From NCBI GenBank assembly GCA_026874595.1, contig CM049311.1, positions 73,470,953-73,534,952 on the forward strand: a stretch of 64,000 nt of DNA, in the 5' to 3' direction. This document shows positions 13,873 to 28,971 of this stretch, in pieces (position 1 is the first letter of the stretch; each line of letters opens with the position of its first letter). A model generated the notes under the pieces. It was not told the DNA's origin, did no database searches, and was given only the letters and a program-made list of their open reading frames with translations. Both the position numbers and the translations under genes were made by a program. The stretch is from Sipunculus nudus (Eukaryota > Annelida > Sipuncula > Golfingiida > Sipunculidae).

Positions 13873-16800
13873 ATAAAATTGATACAACGGACATGTTGTC
13901 TATGCCAGTATTATGACAGCCCAAGTGCAGATCCGAATACATTAATTCTTTCACGCTCTTTTAAAATGTTTGTATTTCATCTTAAGCCCTCAATTAACAG
14001 AAAACTCCTTAAAACAACTATATAGTTGTGGTGAATATTTGAGTTCAGAATCGAGTCCACATTTAGGGACTCCGATTCTGATTTGGACTCGAGGGATGGA
14101 CTCGGACTTGCGTTCTGACTCGGAGGTAAGGACTCGAGAAATCAGGCCGAGTCCATCTCGAGTCCGACAGAATAAAACTCTGTCACATATTATAAAGACC
14201 TTTGTAATGTACGAACTACTTACAGAATATTACGACATAATAACACTCTTTATACCAAGCTTTTCTCAACATCAGGAGCTAAAAAAATTATTAACCATTA
14301 TAATAGTAAAAGCGTGTGTGAGTTACCATGAAAATGTACATTATGAAAACTTTATGATGTTAACGGGAACTTAACATTGTTCCAAGAGTGGAAATAAAAC
14401 TCTTACTGTCTCTGCCGAGTGCAATAATCGCGGGGGACCATGTAGCCGCCACTTATACAAATAACGTTTTCTTATAAAGTAGAGTTGTTATCAGGCCTTC
14501 CGTGGATAAGTTATACTTATCTGCTGATACGATGGAAGCTCCACTTGAAAAGAGGGGAAAAAACGGAGTGGTTGATCGATGATCTCATTGATCGATGGCC
14601 ATTTTTGTAATGAGAGGGTGTAATTGAGAAAAGGTCGATAATCGCCTGTTTTATTCAGAGCCAGTCTTCACTCCCAACAGGCAGGTGGTAATGACGACTT
14701 TTATGACATGATTTTAAAAAGATAGGAGTAAGCGAATACATATATTTGGATTTCGATAACCCTTCTTGACCTCCAAGCCAATATATAATATTGCATGAAT
14801 ATCATTCTAAATTTTGTATGGAGTACGATTTTCTACCTTTATGGCAAGACTTTCTTAACTCTCACCCGAAACGGTATGATTTAAAATGGGGGAACCAAGA
14901 ATGCCTATGGCTAACCTAATTATAACAGAACTGGCTGTTATTACAGGTATATTTCATCTTGTATGCAACTCAATGTCAACATACACAGAGCATGAAAACG
15001 TATAAGGTTGAATAAACGTGTATTACAGAAAGCCAACGCCAACCTACATTTCAGTATTTATGTAGGAAACATCCTATTGTCTACAGTCCTTATATCATTA
15101 ATCAGCGACCAAAATGTTTTGGTCTGAATTAGTTATCTTACAATCCACACTGATTAATCTGATAAACCAGGCCAACATGTCACAACAAAACTAAGCCTGG
15201 GATTCACTCTTGTATAAAGAAACATGGTAACATTGCATCACCCAAGCAATGCACCTAGCGGCAATCTTCCAACGGAACGTCGATATCATATTCTGAAGAC
15301 GTTAGGAAGGAAGTATACAAGCTATATATTTTGGATCAATTTTGAGTTAAATAGACGTACTCACCATTTCTTTCTGTACTCATTCATGTTCACTTGCCTG
15401 ACAATTTTTTTTTATTTTCAAAGGCCCTTTCCTTCATAAACAATTGGCCCATGGGCCATGACGCTCAGCTGAACTTGAAAATACAAAGAGTGTATTTTAA
15501 GATGTATTTGAAATATAATAAACATCAAATTTTTAATTATTCTGAGGGGTACTTCTAAGCCCCATAGCTCGGAGAGTATGGGTGACAGGGACCTAATTTC
15601 AGGTTTCCACAGAGATATATTCATGAATCTCCTTTAATGTCAAGTTAGAAAAGTCTAGGTCCAGCGGATAGGAATTGTGCCATGTTAACAGTTGACAGTT
15701 TCATTGCAGGTCTAAAATAAGCAAAAAACCAAAACAAAAAAAATCATAAAAAAATGGAAAAATTACAGTAGGCACCACCGGACTGCAGGAGGTGATAGAA
15801 CACCCCATGATCAATGTTCTTGCACATAATCACGGTGATCAATGCAGTAGTTATTCAGATACTTGAGCTTTTGTATCAAAATTTTGAGTATGGGGGGGGG
15901 GGGGCGGTTCTTCACAGCCCCATAGCTCAAAGGAAATTGGTAACAGAGACCTAAGTTTTTGTTTCCAAGAAGATTATTCATGGACCTTCCTAGATTTGAA
16001 GTGAGAAGATTCCAGGTACAATGGTTACGATTTGTGCCCTGTTATTGGACAGACGGCCGGACGGCCAGATGGCCGGACGGACGACGGACAAAGAGTGATC
16101 ACTATAGCTCAGATGACTTACAGTCAGCTGAGCTAAAAAAAAAATAGAGAAAAAATGCATAAAAATTCGAAAAAAAAATCATGGTTGCACTACCAGTCTG
16201 CAGGAACTGATGAAATAGTCCTTTATGAATATGCATGCCAAAAATCATGGTGATCAATGCAAAAGTTGTTCAGGTACTGGAGCTTTTGTAAAAAAATCTT
16301 TTAATTATTCGGGGAGGGGGGTTACTTCGGAGCCGCATAACTCAGAGATTATGGTTAACAGAAACCTAGTTTCAGGTTTCCAAGGAGACTTTTCATGGGC
16401 CTCCCTGCATGTCAAGATAGAAGATTCTAGGTCCAGTTGTTACGATTTGTGCCCTGTTAACAGATGACTGCATCTTAAGAGGTCTCAAAATAGAGAAAAA
16501 AATTCGTTAAAAAATCGAAAAAATACAGATGGCGCCACCAGGCTAAAGAAACTGACGTAATATTCCATAATCAATATCTATGCAAAGAATCATGGTGATC
16601 AATGCAATAGTTGTTCAGATAACTGAGCTTTTGTATCAAATTTTCAATTATTCTGGGGGGTACTTCGGAGCCCCGTAGCTCAGAGGTTATAGGTAACAGA
16701 TACCTGATGTTAGGTTTCAAAAGAGACTTTTCATGGGCCTTCCTGCATGTCAAGAGAGAGAAGATTCTAGGTCCAGTTGTTACGATTTGTGCCCTGTTAA

Positions 16801-19800
16801 CAGATGACTGCATCTTAAGAAGTCTCAAAAATGGAGAAAAATTCGTTAAAATCGAAAAAAAAACAGATGGCGCCACCAGACTGCAGATACTGATGAAACA
16901 TTCCATAAACAATAACCATGCAAAAACTCATGGTGATCAATGCATTAGTTCTTCAGATACTTGAGCTTTTGTATCAAATTTTCCAATATTCTGGGGGGTA
17001 CTTCGGAGCCCCGTAGCTCGAAGAATATGGGTAACAGAGACCTAATTTCATGTTTTGAAAGAGATTTTTAGCTCAGCTGACTTTCAGTCCTGCTGGGCTA
17101 TAGCGATGGGTCTTTGTCCGTCGTCCTTCCGTCTGTCCGTCCGGCCGGCCGTCCGTTAGCAGGGCACAAATCGTAACCGTAGGGACTAGGGCCATGAACC
17201 CTATGCAGTCTTAGAGGTTATAAAAAGATCTCCTTGCAAACCTGAAATTAGGTCACTGCGACCTATATTCACGAAGTTATGGGGTGTGTTTGCACCCCCC
17301 AGAAATAACTCTTTGAGACAAAATTTTCATCCCAAACCTTCCATCTTTCACATACAGCTCACCTACCAACAGGAGAAGAACCATAATTTTTTTAGGTCAA
17401 AAGGTCAAAGGTAAAGGTCACAGGAGCCTCTTCTTTGAAAAGCCTGTGGATGCATTTTAAGCCAACCCTTTCATCCCAATTCTTTGATTTTTCACATATA
17501 GTTCACCTACTAAGTTGGAGAAGAATCCTATAGATTTTGAGGTCACAAAGTCAAAGGTCAGATCACAGGATCCACTTCTTTGAAAAGGTTGTGGACACAT
17601 TTCAAGCTAGACTTTTCATTCCAAACCTTCCAGCACTGATATTGCTTCTCTGCCAACAGGGGAAAAGACCTGTTGATTTTGAGGTCAAATGTCAAGTTCA
17701 CAGCACCCACTTCTTGCGTGGAGTCATTTTCAGGCAAACTTTTCAATCTGTACCTTCCATCTGTCATATATGGCTTACCTACCAATAAGGGAAGAAGCCT
17801 ATTGATGTTGTGGTCAAAAAGTCAAAGGTCAAGGTCACAATATTTAATTGTTTTAAATGCTTGTGAGCATATTTCAAGTGTAACTGTTCAACCCAAACCC
17901 TCAGTCTTTCACATATGCCACATCTATGCATCACTCAGTTTGACTCAAACTTCATATTTATGGGTCTTTTTGCTTGAATAAATAACTTATTGATTTTGGG
18001 GTCAGCTGGTCAGCAGGTTAAAGGTTGCAGGTCAAAGTTATTCACCCATTGGTTGCCAAGTAATTACACCAGATTTAAGTGGTTAGTAGTTACCCATCAT
18101 TTAGAAAGAATCCAGTTGATATATGGGCAAAAGGCCAAGGTCATAGGTCAGGGATGTTCACAATTACTTATTTTATAGACCATCTCTATTTTTCTTGTAT
18201 ATATAACCATCCCACTCCAGCTGGTACATCTCCCTGTGTGGCCGTAATTGTGAGTGACACTGGTGACATATGACTCCCTTTTGTATCAGCCTATTAAGTG
18301 ATAAGGCTCAGTGATAAGTACCTCGTTACTTCATAACAAAAACACTGTTGTCAGAATGCCTCAGCCAGGCATTAAGACTATGAGAGTATAGTATTAAGGT
18401 TTAGCTACTGATTTATAAGATGATGGGAACATTTTGCAGTTTATTTTATGGAATCCTAGCAATAAACTTAGTTTCCTAGATATCTGAATATTTTAATATA
18501 TATCACCACATATAAAAGCCAGTGTTTGTTCTCATAATATGTGGATGTGTACCTGGATTTAGGATGGCTTTTTGTTTTATTTCAAGACTCTTAGTCATGC
18601 TTTCTGCATTTCTTTTCTTTCAGGTTTGGCTGTTTATCCACCCTGCTGACCCCATTGAAAAGCTGAGTGATAATAAAAAATATTGGACTTACACTTTTTA
18701 CAATTGCATATCTATAAATCTAATATGAGGGCCTGGACATGCCTTTTGAATTATTTTGGACATTCATTACTGGATAATTTGCCCAAGTTTGGTCTCTTAT
18801 TGGAGAATGTGGGATATCAAATGTCATACTTGTCAGAAATCCATAATGTCTGCCAGTTAGCCACCTTAGAAATTCTTTCTTCAGTGCAGTTTCAGTAATT
18901 TTTCTTTAATGTTTGGTCCGATTTAGAGAATGTTTGTTGTCTGATTTCAGACTTGTCAGAAGTCCAATATGGCCACCAGGCAACCATCTTTTAATTCCTT
19001 TTGATCATATTATCTCAAGAACAGTTAAAGTGAATGCAGTTGGATGTATATTTATGTAATCTTGTAAAGGATTGGGTCAAATATTTCTGAATAAATATTA
19101 CCATCATTTATAAAAATGCAGTACAGTTGGCTTGTATTGAATAAAAATTCATACAGAAGCACCTGTTTCTCAATAATTCTTGCATGTATTTCCTTGATTT
19201 TTGCTATATATTTTGATCTTATATTTTCCCTTTGTGGTGTTCCTTTGAGACTGACAAGTTTCAAGCAAGCTTAATTTTGGAATAGTTCCTGATAGCTTAA
19301 CAATCATGCATTTTCCTCAGACCATCAATTCACTGTGTTTTAACCAGACATAGGTGATATATATTTCTGTTGTCACAGAAAATTTTCAACAAATTGGCAA
19401 ATTGGTTCTTCAAAATTTGACTGGAAGTTGTGAATCTCAGTCCATGATGTCACAGGTCATGCTTGGCAGCTGAGCGTCATGACCCATGGGTCACTTGTTT
19501 ATAAACCTCCCAGGATGTCAAGTTAGAAAGTTCTAGGTCTTGTGGGTACGATTTGTGCCTGGTTAACGGACGGACAGACAGACGGACGCCGGACAAAAGG
19601 TGATCGCTAAAGCTCAGATGACTTTCAGTCAGCTGAGCTAGAAAACGACAAATCCTCTGGGAAACGGTGCAACCGGCGCAAATTTGCTCATTGTACGGCC
19701 GACGATAAATAAAATGTCCATATAAGGGTCAGGTACAATTGTATATTATTATTGCTGCAAATTTCCCCGAATGAAGGCGCTTATGTTTTCATGGCTAGGA

Positions 19801-20458
19801 ATGCCCTTAGCCGCTTGACTTCCATCATACTGCTCAGGTGTGATAACACGTAATATGCAAACCTGTAGTTTTGTCACAAATATAAAATATACGACAGCTC
19901 TCCCAATAATATAGATTATCCCGTGCACGAATCACATAAACGTATCTTCTGTAGACACACAGGTGTCACGAGGCAATGACAAATACACTCGGTTGCACTT
20001 CACTTGGCAAACAGACTCAAATTACTGCCCATCATGAAGTTACGCATATTGATTTCGCTTAGGAATTCCTTCAGTTTAAGCAGATTTCAAGTTGAGCCAT
20101 GATTGTGTTATTATATAGCATACCTTAACAGTGGCGGATCCAGAGGGGGTGCCCGCCCCCGTGGAGCTGTAACATGTCATTTTATCTATCTATTTTCCCA
20201 GATATAATTATAAATATATATATATATATATATATATCATAAAAAACATAAAGGCACAATTTAAGAACAATTTCATAACACCAATCAAACATTCTTAGCG
20301 CCCTCCCCCTCCCCTCCCCCCTTTTTGAATGTCTGGATCCGGCTCTGTACCTAAATATCGTAATCTGGTCGTACACAGGAATATATTGAGCCAAATATTT
20401 CTTGAAACAGGCTGCATGTTAAAATATCTTGAAAACGACTTGCACACATAAACTCCTA

Positions 20459-20533
<75 letters not shown>

Positions 20534-23500
20534 TTCATGGCTAGGAATGCACTCAGTCACTTGAATTCCACAATACTGCTCAGGTGTTAGAACACATTAA
20601 ACGCCCAAGACAAAGTTGAGGACTGTAGATTTGTCACATATATAAAAATATACCACAGTTGGATAACTTATCTTGAAATACGACTTGCACACATAAACAC
20701 ATAAACAAAATACACATATAAATATATATAAATATATATGTTTTCATGGCTAGGAATGCACTCATCCGCTTGAATTCCACCATACTGCTCAGGTGTGAAA
20801 AAACGTAAAACGCAAACCTGTAGTTTTGTTACAAAAATATAAATATACGACAGCTCTCTCAGTAATAGAGAATCCAGGGCACGAATCACATAAACGTATC
20901 TTCTGTAGACACACAGGTGTCACGAGGCAATGACAAATACACTCGGTTGCACTTCACTTGGCAAACAGACTCAAATTACTGCCCATCACGAAGTTACGCA
21001 TATTGATTTCGCTTAGGAAATCCTTCGGTTTTAGTAGATCCCCATGCAGTCGGGGCCATGATTGTGTCATTGTAAAGCATACCTGAACAGTGCATGGCGG
21101 GTCCAGAAGGGGTGCCCGCCCACGTGGAGCTGTAACAGTTATCATTTTATACCCAGACAAAGTCGGGATACTCTGGTTTCACGACGGTCCCGCCGCCGCC
21201 GCAGAAAAAAAACCTTGTGAGCGGGATAACTCTGAAAAAGATCAGTGAAATATTTTTTTATTTTTATTTATTTCACTGATCTTTTTCAAACTTAACATTT
21301 GTATAAATATAGGTTTGGGGACGAAGCCTATTTAAAATGGGGTCATGACCTATGCTAGGAGAGTGACCTTGACCTTGAATAGGTCCATTTTTGCTGAAAA
21401 TAACACCAATTCTTAAATATCTCAAGTAAGCTTGCATGGACTGGTCCAAAAATCAAGGTGACCGAAGATCTTGGATAGCCTTGTGATATACCGGAAACTG
21501 GTGGCGCCACCTATTATCCTTTTCTTGTTTTTACGCCTTTTAATACCCCTATAATTGCCGCTTGACAGTACTGTAAGCATTATAAGTCAAAAACTAATGG
21601 ACAGATTTCTTTCATATTATGCACATGTAGGGAGAATGGTTATGGGGTGAGGTCTATTTACATTTGGATCATGATCTTCACCATGAGAGTGGCCTTGACC
21701 TTTAATGTGTCCATATTTGGTGAAAATCACACACCTCTTATGATATCTCCAGTGTTGATAGCCATATGGATTTCAAACGTGACTTATGTATGGCCCACCA
21801 CTAAAGTAAGAACCCTATAGGTTCTAGGGTCATGAGGCCAAAGGTAAAGGCCACTGGACTCGCATCTTAAAAGATACTTCGGATGCATTTTAAGCCAAAC
21901 TTTCATCCTAGGTCTTCCATCTGAATATATAGCTCACTTGCCAATAGTGGATGATCCATAGCAATTTTGGGGTCACAAGGTCAAAATTAGTTTCTGGATG
22001 ATAATTCCTGCTTTTATTGATGTATGGATTTCAAACTTGACTTATATATGTCCTATTGAAAAAGTAAGACTCCAAATGATTTTGGGGTCATTAGGTCAAA
22101 GGTCAAGGTCACAGGACACATCTTTAAAAAGATGTGGATGCATTTTCAGCCAAACATTTCATCTCAGATCTTTCATCTTGCACATATAGTTCACCTGCCA
22201 AAAGAGGAATAACCCTATCAATTTTGAGGTCACAAGGTCAAAGTTGAAGGTCACAGGAGCCATCTGTCCAAAAATTAGTTTCTGGATGATAATTTCTGCT
22301 TTTATTGATGTATAGATTTCAAACTTGACTTGTATATGTCCCATTGGAAAAGCAAGACCCGAATTGATTTTGGGGTCATGAGGTCAAAGGTCAAGGTCAC
22401 AGGACACATCTTTAAAAAGATGTGGATGCATTTTCTGCCAAACATTTATCTCAGATCTTTCATCTTGCACATATAGTTCACCTGCCAAAAGAGGAATAAC
22501 CCTATCAATTTTGAGGTCACAAGGTCAAAATTGAAGGTCACAGGAGCCATCTGTCCAAAAATTAGTTTCTGGATGATAATTTCTGCTTTTATTGATGTAT
22601 AGATTTCAAACTTGACTTGTATATGTCCCATTGGAAAAGCAAGACCCGAATTGATTTTGGGGTCATAAGGTCAAAGGTAAAGGTCACAGGACACATCTTT
22701 AAAAAGATTGTGGATGCATTTTCAGCCAAACATTTCATCTCAGACATTTCTTCTTGCACATACAGTTCCCCTGCCAATAAAGGAAGACGCCTGTCAATTG
22801 TGAGGTCACAAGGTCAAAGGTGAAGGTCACAGGAGCCATCTGTCTAAAAATTAGTTCCCGAGATGATAATTCAAGCTTGGATTAATATATGGATTTCAAA
22901 CCTGACTTATATATGTCCCATTGAAAAAGCAAGACCCCAATTGATTTTGGGGTCATGAGGTCAAAGGTCAAGGTCACAGGACCAACATCTTCAAAAAGAT
23001 TGTGGATTGATAGATGGAAGAAACAATAATTGCTTGCCAAGTGTCAGTATATGCTGCTAAAAATGGGGGTCTATTCTTAAAGGGGGGGGGGGGGTACTAT
23101 GTCTGGGGATACTCTGGCACCTGCGGTGCCAAGAAATGTCTAGTTATATCTATTTATTTTCCCACATTGTGTGACTCATTTTCATTTTCAGATATCTTTT
23201 TTGATAATTAGCAATAAGATTTTTAAGTAATCCACAGTTAATTACATTCAAATTCATAAGTTTGGATATTAATGAACAGTTGTGTGATTTGCTCCCGTAA
23301 GAATATTAGCATCAAATATATTTCTAAAATGAAAGATGGAGTCTTTACGTTATTACACTCTGTCGGGTCATAGCACCAAGGACCCCCCCCCCCCCCTCCC
23401 CCAATCGAATGAGTGAGACACGGCCTTCCTAGTAGCTTGTGAAGCGCTTGGCCTCGGGTTTTGGGAAGAGAGTGGAAAATAAAATGGCTCCTCTGCTGAT

Positions 23501-23753
23501 ACCGTACTCGAACTCAAGATCTGGGCTTTGTCCTGTGGTGCCGACACCATAGAAGCCGTTTTAGTTTAACATGATATATTATAACATAATAACAACATTT
23601 ATTCAATTATTTAGCCCGAGCATTTCATTAAAAAGATATTTTGCAATTAATGAACTTTGATATGGGAATATTTCCCCTCGTACCATAATAAAAACATGGT
23701 TCATTATTGAAATATTGAAAATTATTGAAAAATAATGAATATTTTATGTAGTG

Positions 23754-23831
<78 letters not shown>

Positions 23832-25072
23832 AAACCACGTTGTGTCGAACTCGGTTAAGTCGAATTCCCGCTTGTGTCTAGGTCGAATTTGGAGTCCCTG
23901 CAAAAAACAGTTAAAACCTTACTAATTTAACTCCTTTTGTGTCGAACTCGGATGTGTCAAAAAACCGGATGTGTCAAGGTGTTTTGTTGGTCCCCAGGTA
24001 CTATTTCTATCGCTTAACTGTCATATCGTTTGACTGTTTGGATAACAGTTGTGCATGGCCCGTCAATTGTTATTGGGCCGTGAGGACCAGTTATACGTTA
24101 TTAATACAGGCAAGTTTTTTCCTCGTCAAGCTCGATGGCTCTGACGTTCGACTCGAGGTCATGCCGCTTTGTTTGGATAACAGCTGTGCACGCTCCATTA
24201 ATAATACCTATATACGGCCGTGATGACCAGTTACATAATTAACACTCTCGTCAAGCGCGTTAGTCAACACATCTGGTCCGTTGTTTACCTGTTTGGCCAA
24301 TTAGTTCCTCATGATCGTGCCTTTCTTCTGTAGCCGACAAAGCTTTGATTCGAAACGACAATTCAGTTATTAATGAACCAAACATAACGGAATCAATTAG
24401 AGGGGCTCGTGAGAAGTACCGCAAGCTGCTGCAGCTGTTACAGTAGTCAGGGAGTGCGGATGATTGCTTCAAATTCCTGTCAGGAATTTAGAACTTTGTT
24501 GCTGACCAGGAGCGTGCTCGTATTAAGCAAAAGACTAATGCTGCCTTTTAAATATGTTCTGATGTGTTGAACTGAAAATGAACAGAGCCAATCATTTGAT
24601 GATCTACGTGCTTTAATAGATGCACGTGCTCTCATTTCACTTTCTTGATTGACCTAATCCTATTTTTGGTTGTACTTATGCCCTTTTTTATTATTTTTAA
24701 ATAATTTTTTTTTATAAAATGTGTGTTGTTCTTTCACGCAAAGATTTGTGAGAACTATAAAATATAGGCCCTATATACATGTGCAGAATTTATCGATAAT
24801 AATTAAGGCTGGAGAAGGATGATTATAATGAATATCGGTTGTCTCGAACTCCGGTTGCGTCAAGGTAAATTCACCAGTCCCTTCGACTTTGACACATCAA
24901 GGTTTTACTGTATAAATAATGTAACGAAGACAAATTGTTCAGGGGAAAACATAGGGTTATCTTGGTTACGAACCAATGTTGGTGGCGCACAAGTCCGGCG
25001 TACCAACCGCTTCGCTAGCAAAGCAAGACTGTTCGGTCCGCTTTTATGTCATCCCGTAACAATAATTAGATA

Positions 25073-25153
<81 letters not shown>

Positions 25154-28100
25154 AAACTTAAACGCACAATTTAAGAACTTAGTTTTCATAACACCCAACA
25201 ACGGCGAAAATATTCTTAGAGCCCCCCCCCCCCCTTCTCGAATGTCTGGATTCGGCTCTATACCTGAATACCATCTTCGTGATCTGGTCGTACACTGGAA
25301 TATGTTGAACAAGTTATTTCTTGAAACAGGTTGCTTTTTAAATTATATTGAAAAACGACTTGCAAACATAAACACATAAACAACACACACACACACACAT
25401 AATTATATATATGCATATATATGTATATGCCCAGAACAGTTTAGTTTATGCTCTGTCCATTAAAAGTGTCCTTGTGTCTTTAAACCAATTTTTATTGCTC
25501 TTGGTGTCTTTAGTGCTTAAATAAAACGATTTAGTCGGCTCACATGCATCAGAGCATGAAACCTGACAACCAGCAACATGTTGCGTGGAAAAAAACTTTT
25601 TTAAACATGTTGCTGAACACTTGGAACATAAAGCATCTTTTTTATACATACTTTGCGAAACATGTGTGTTCAGCTTCATAATGCGCAACGCATTCCCTGG
25701 TGTACGGCCCGCTTTTATCTAATAATAATCTAAATTAAACTTGATGATCCTACATTACGTGCACCCTGGACCCATTATTATTCGTAGATAAATCAGTATT
25801 AATTGGCATGAAAAAATGCCTGCGTTGCGAGGGAAGGTGACATCAGGTAGATCTCTAATTATTTATATAGTAAACAAATCTTAAAGGTAAATGCGTTCCT
25901 CATACAACTAAACATCACGTGCCAATTCATTCCTGAATCCAGGCCAAACCCCATGAGCGAGGACTTAGAGTTACAATGCAGTGTTTCAAATCAAAGGTTC
26001 ACAGATTTCATTAAAATATATGATAAACACTAATGTTATATAAACCTATCATTGTATATGTATGGTACATCTAATTATGACAAGGGCGGACAACAGTTTT
26101 CAAATAAATTACTTTTGCTGTCAGAGGAGAATTATACACCTCATATAAAATAAGCGTATGTGCTATATTTTTACCATCATTATGCAATATCGTAAAGGAC
26201 AGTATCGTAAAAAAAGGGGGGGGGGTAATATATTATTTCCGACTGAACCAAAACGCTGCCCCTAGCACTTATATTTAGTCACTATATCTTTGCCAGTTTA
26301 TAACTGTTAAATTTACAATATTTTTTTCAATTGGATTTCGATTCTTTTCTTAAATCAAATTGGTTTTCAAGTACGATTATCGATAAATCCACGATAAATC
26401 CTTCACCAATGATCCAGGTTGAGGAACCAATTTGTTATGTTTTTTTTATATTCTGTCAATAACATGGCAAGTTATTTAGTATTTACCATTATAATACAAT
26501 GTGTTGATCCAAGTTTGTTTACAAATCCAAGTTTGTTTACAAACTGTGCTTGTCGACAGAGTGTGACTTGGCTGAGACGGGAGTGAGATTCAACATAAAC
26601 GTGATATATAATGGTGATCTAACCCGGGCAGGTCGCGGCCCCTGAATCCTCCGCTATCTTTATGTGTATGTATATGCAAAACAAGTTGATTGAACCCGAC
26701 AGCATTGAGCTCTTGCACACTTTGTGACTCAGGATATGATCCCCGTGTAGACCAAAATACAACCTACCACAATCCGCTCAAATTACGCCGGTTGTCGACT
26801 GTATGTGATCAAAAGAAACAAAATCCCTGTCGTTGCCCTGGAAGGCCGTACGTCATGTACTGTCATGTACAGGAATGTACCATTGCGTTGTGTACAGAAA
26901 ACGGGCGGATCCAGGATTTAGGAAAAGGGTGGGTCCAAATCAGAAGGACTAAGGAAAAAATCTTAAAAAAAGGTCCTCAGATCCGGAAAGGGGAGGGGAA
27001 CCCTTTAAAAAAGTTGTGACCCCCCCCCCCCCCCCCCATGAATCCGCACCTGAGGTCTGTTGAGGTGTTTTAGGACTGTACCATGGCACCGATGATCCGA
27101 CACAAGTCAGGTTAATCCCCTTGCCTACGGTGACAGTTGTTTTCATACGGATATGTGTGTGTGTGTGTGTGAAGAACACTATATAACAGAAATTATAGGA
27201 ATGCATAAAAGCTGCTACATGTTTTACTACTTAATCATGAAAAAAAAACAAAAAAACGAGAAAGCCGTGGCACTATGAACCTGATTTCAATTGTTTTGAC
27301 CATATGAGTCTCAAACTTATAATAGGTATACTTAAGTATTTGTAATTCTTATTATTATTGCATTAAATGATTAGCATTAATATGTATTCGTTTACCAAAA
27401 TTCAAGGAGAAAGGGTCATTCTGGCCACCACGTCTCTCTGCTAAATTTGAAATCATATGCAATTTTAGCAATAATAACATGCTCATCTCTGATTGGTTAA
27501 AAGCAAAGTTCTAATCTGCTTTTTCTGGCGACCAATCAGTTATTGTGTCAGGGTATCATATGTTTACTAAATTTTGTTAACCAACTGTTTGAAACAGAAG
27601 AATATGATGAACGCAGTGATAGCGAATCAATATAACTAACCTTAGACTACAGAGGCCTCTAAAGGTACAGGCTGACGATAAACTCCACTTGGAAATTATA
27701 TAAAACCTCAGACAGTATGCTGACATAATTTTTGGTACACATAACAACGAATATATTATGCGGATGCGTCTGGAGAAAAAAAAAGTTCACTTGAGGCCCC
27801 ATAACAATTTTGTTCAAACAAACATTGACCTATAGCAGGGACCTCTCGTGGGAAAGGGTGAAACTAAAACAATGGGTTGATACAGAACGTTTCTACCTGA
27901 TACATTAACGGTGCGTATATTCAGTGGCATAGAATCGGGGACCAGGGGAGCCCCCCCCTTCTCATAAGTAAAATAGTTATGGATGGTTGTGAGGGTAGTG
28001 TGTATCCACCCAAACAGGCATTTTGACATTTACAGAAATTATTGAATATCATCAAGCGGATAAGTAAGTGGTAATATTTTCACTAAATATTAAGTTACAA

Positions 28101-28931
28101 TATAAAATATCCACAGTAAACAATATAAAACATCCTCAGTTAGTAAAATAAAACATCCACAGTTACCAATATAAGATATCCACAGTAAACAATATAAGAA
28201 ATCCGCAGTAAACAATATAAAATATCCACAGTAAACAATATAAAATATCCACAGTTAACAATTTAAAATATCCCAGTAAACAATATAAAATATCCCCAGT
28301 AAACAATACAATATATCTACAGTAAACAATATAAAATATCCACAGTAAACAATATAAAATATCCACAGTTAACAATTTAAAATATCCCAGTAAACAATAT
28401 AAAATATCCATAGTGGCAACCAGCAAATGTAAATAAAAAAGTATTGAACTATTCTCACTTTTCCCCGTTTTTATATAACTAAGTCAATTACAATTAAACC
28501 TAATATATGCATAACTGATGACAGCCTTTGTTGATACACGTTGGTTCTTTGCAGCCTGTTCCACCAAACCGTGTTGATACAGTTGCTCGGGTGGCTAGGT
28601 TACGCGAGATGATGCAAAATAGAACTGCTACTGGTGGTCACGTGCTGAAGGCATACATCATCACACTGGGAGACGGTCACGGGGTAAGCTGCTCTCTATC
28701 AAGTATGCTCGTTATTAATAAATAACTAATGACTGTAAATATATCACATTATAAAGATTAAACATTATGTGTTTAATGCCAGAAACCTTAACAAAAACAC
28801 GGTTCTCTCTCTCTCTCTCTTTCCCTCTCTCTCTCTCTCTCTCTCTCTCTCGGTCTGATTTTGTCTGTCTGTCCGCCACTCTCTTTCTCTTTTCGTTGTT
28901 TCTCTCGCGCTCTCTCTCTCTCATTATCTTT

Positions 28932-28971
<40 letters not shown>

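Larger units (their letters stand above)
19787..21148. repeat. About 400-bp segment duplicated directly, spacing 955 bp
   Basis: ttttcatggctaggaatgc, then cacgaatcacataaacgtat (19924 and 20879), then gcccgcc.cgtggagctgtaac occur in the same order in 19787-20190 and 20742-21148. A partial third start lies at 20534. The right copy is interrupted at 21150 by element beta-1. The left copy supplies a comparison for that insertion site. Confidence 0.85.

Noticed and set aside
17537-18273. ORFs shared between 17.5-18.3 kb and 32.4-33.1 kb
   Set aside because: Shared because the two alpha element copies are homologous, and the frames are short and interrupted; not evidence for a conserved protein.
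23628-25151. ORFs with long IYIYIY runs
   Set aside because: Translations of TA microsatellites; the same applies to 12790-13218 and 20182-20394.
28163-28426. 87-aa reverse ORF rich in DILYCLL
   Set aside because: Translation of the 23-bp minisatellite.
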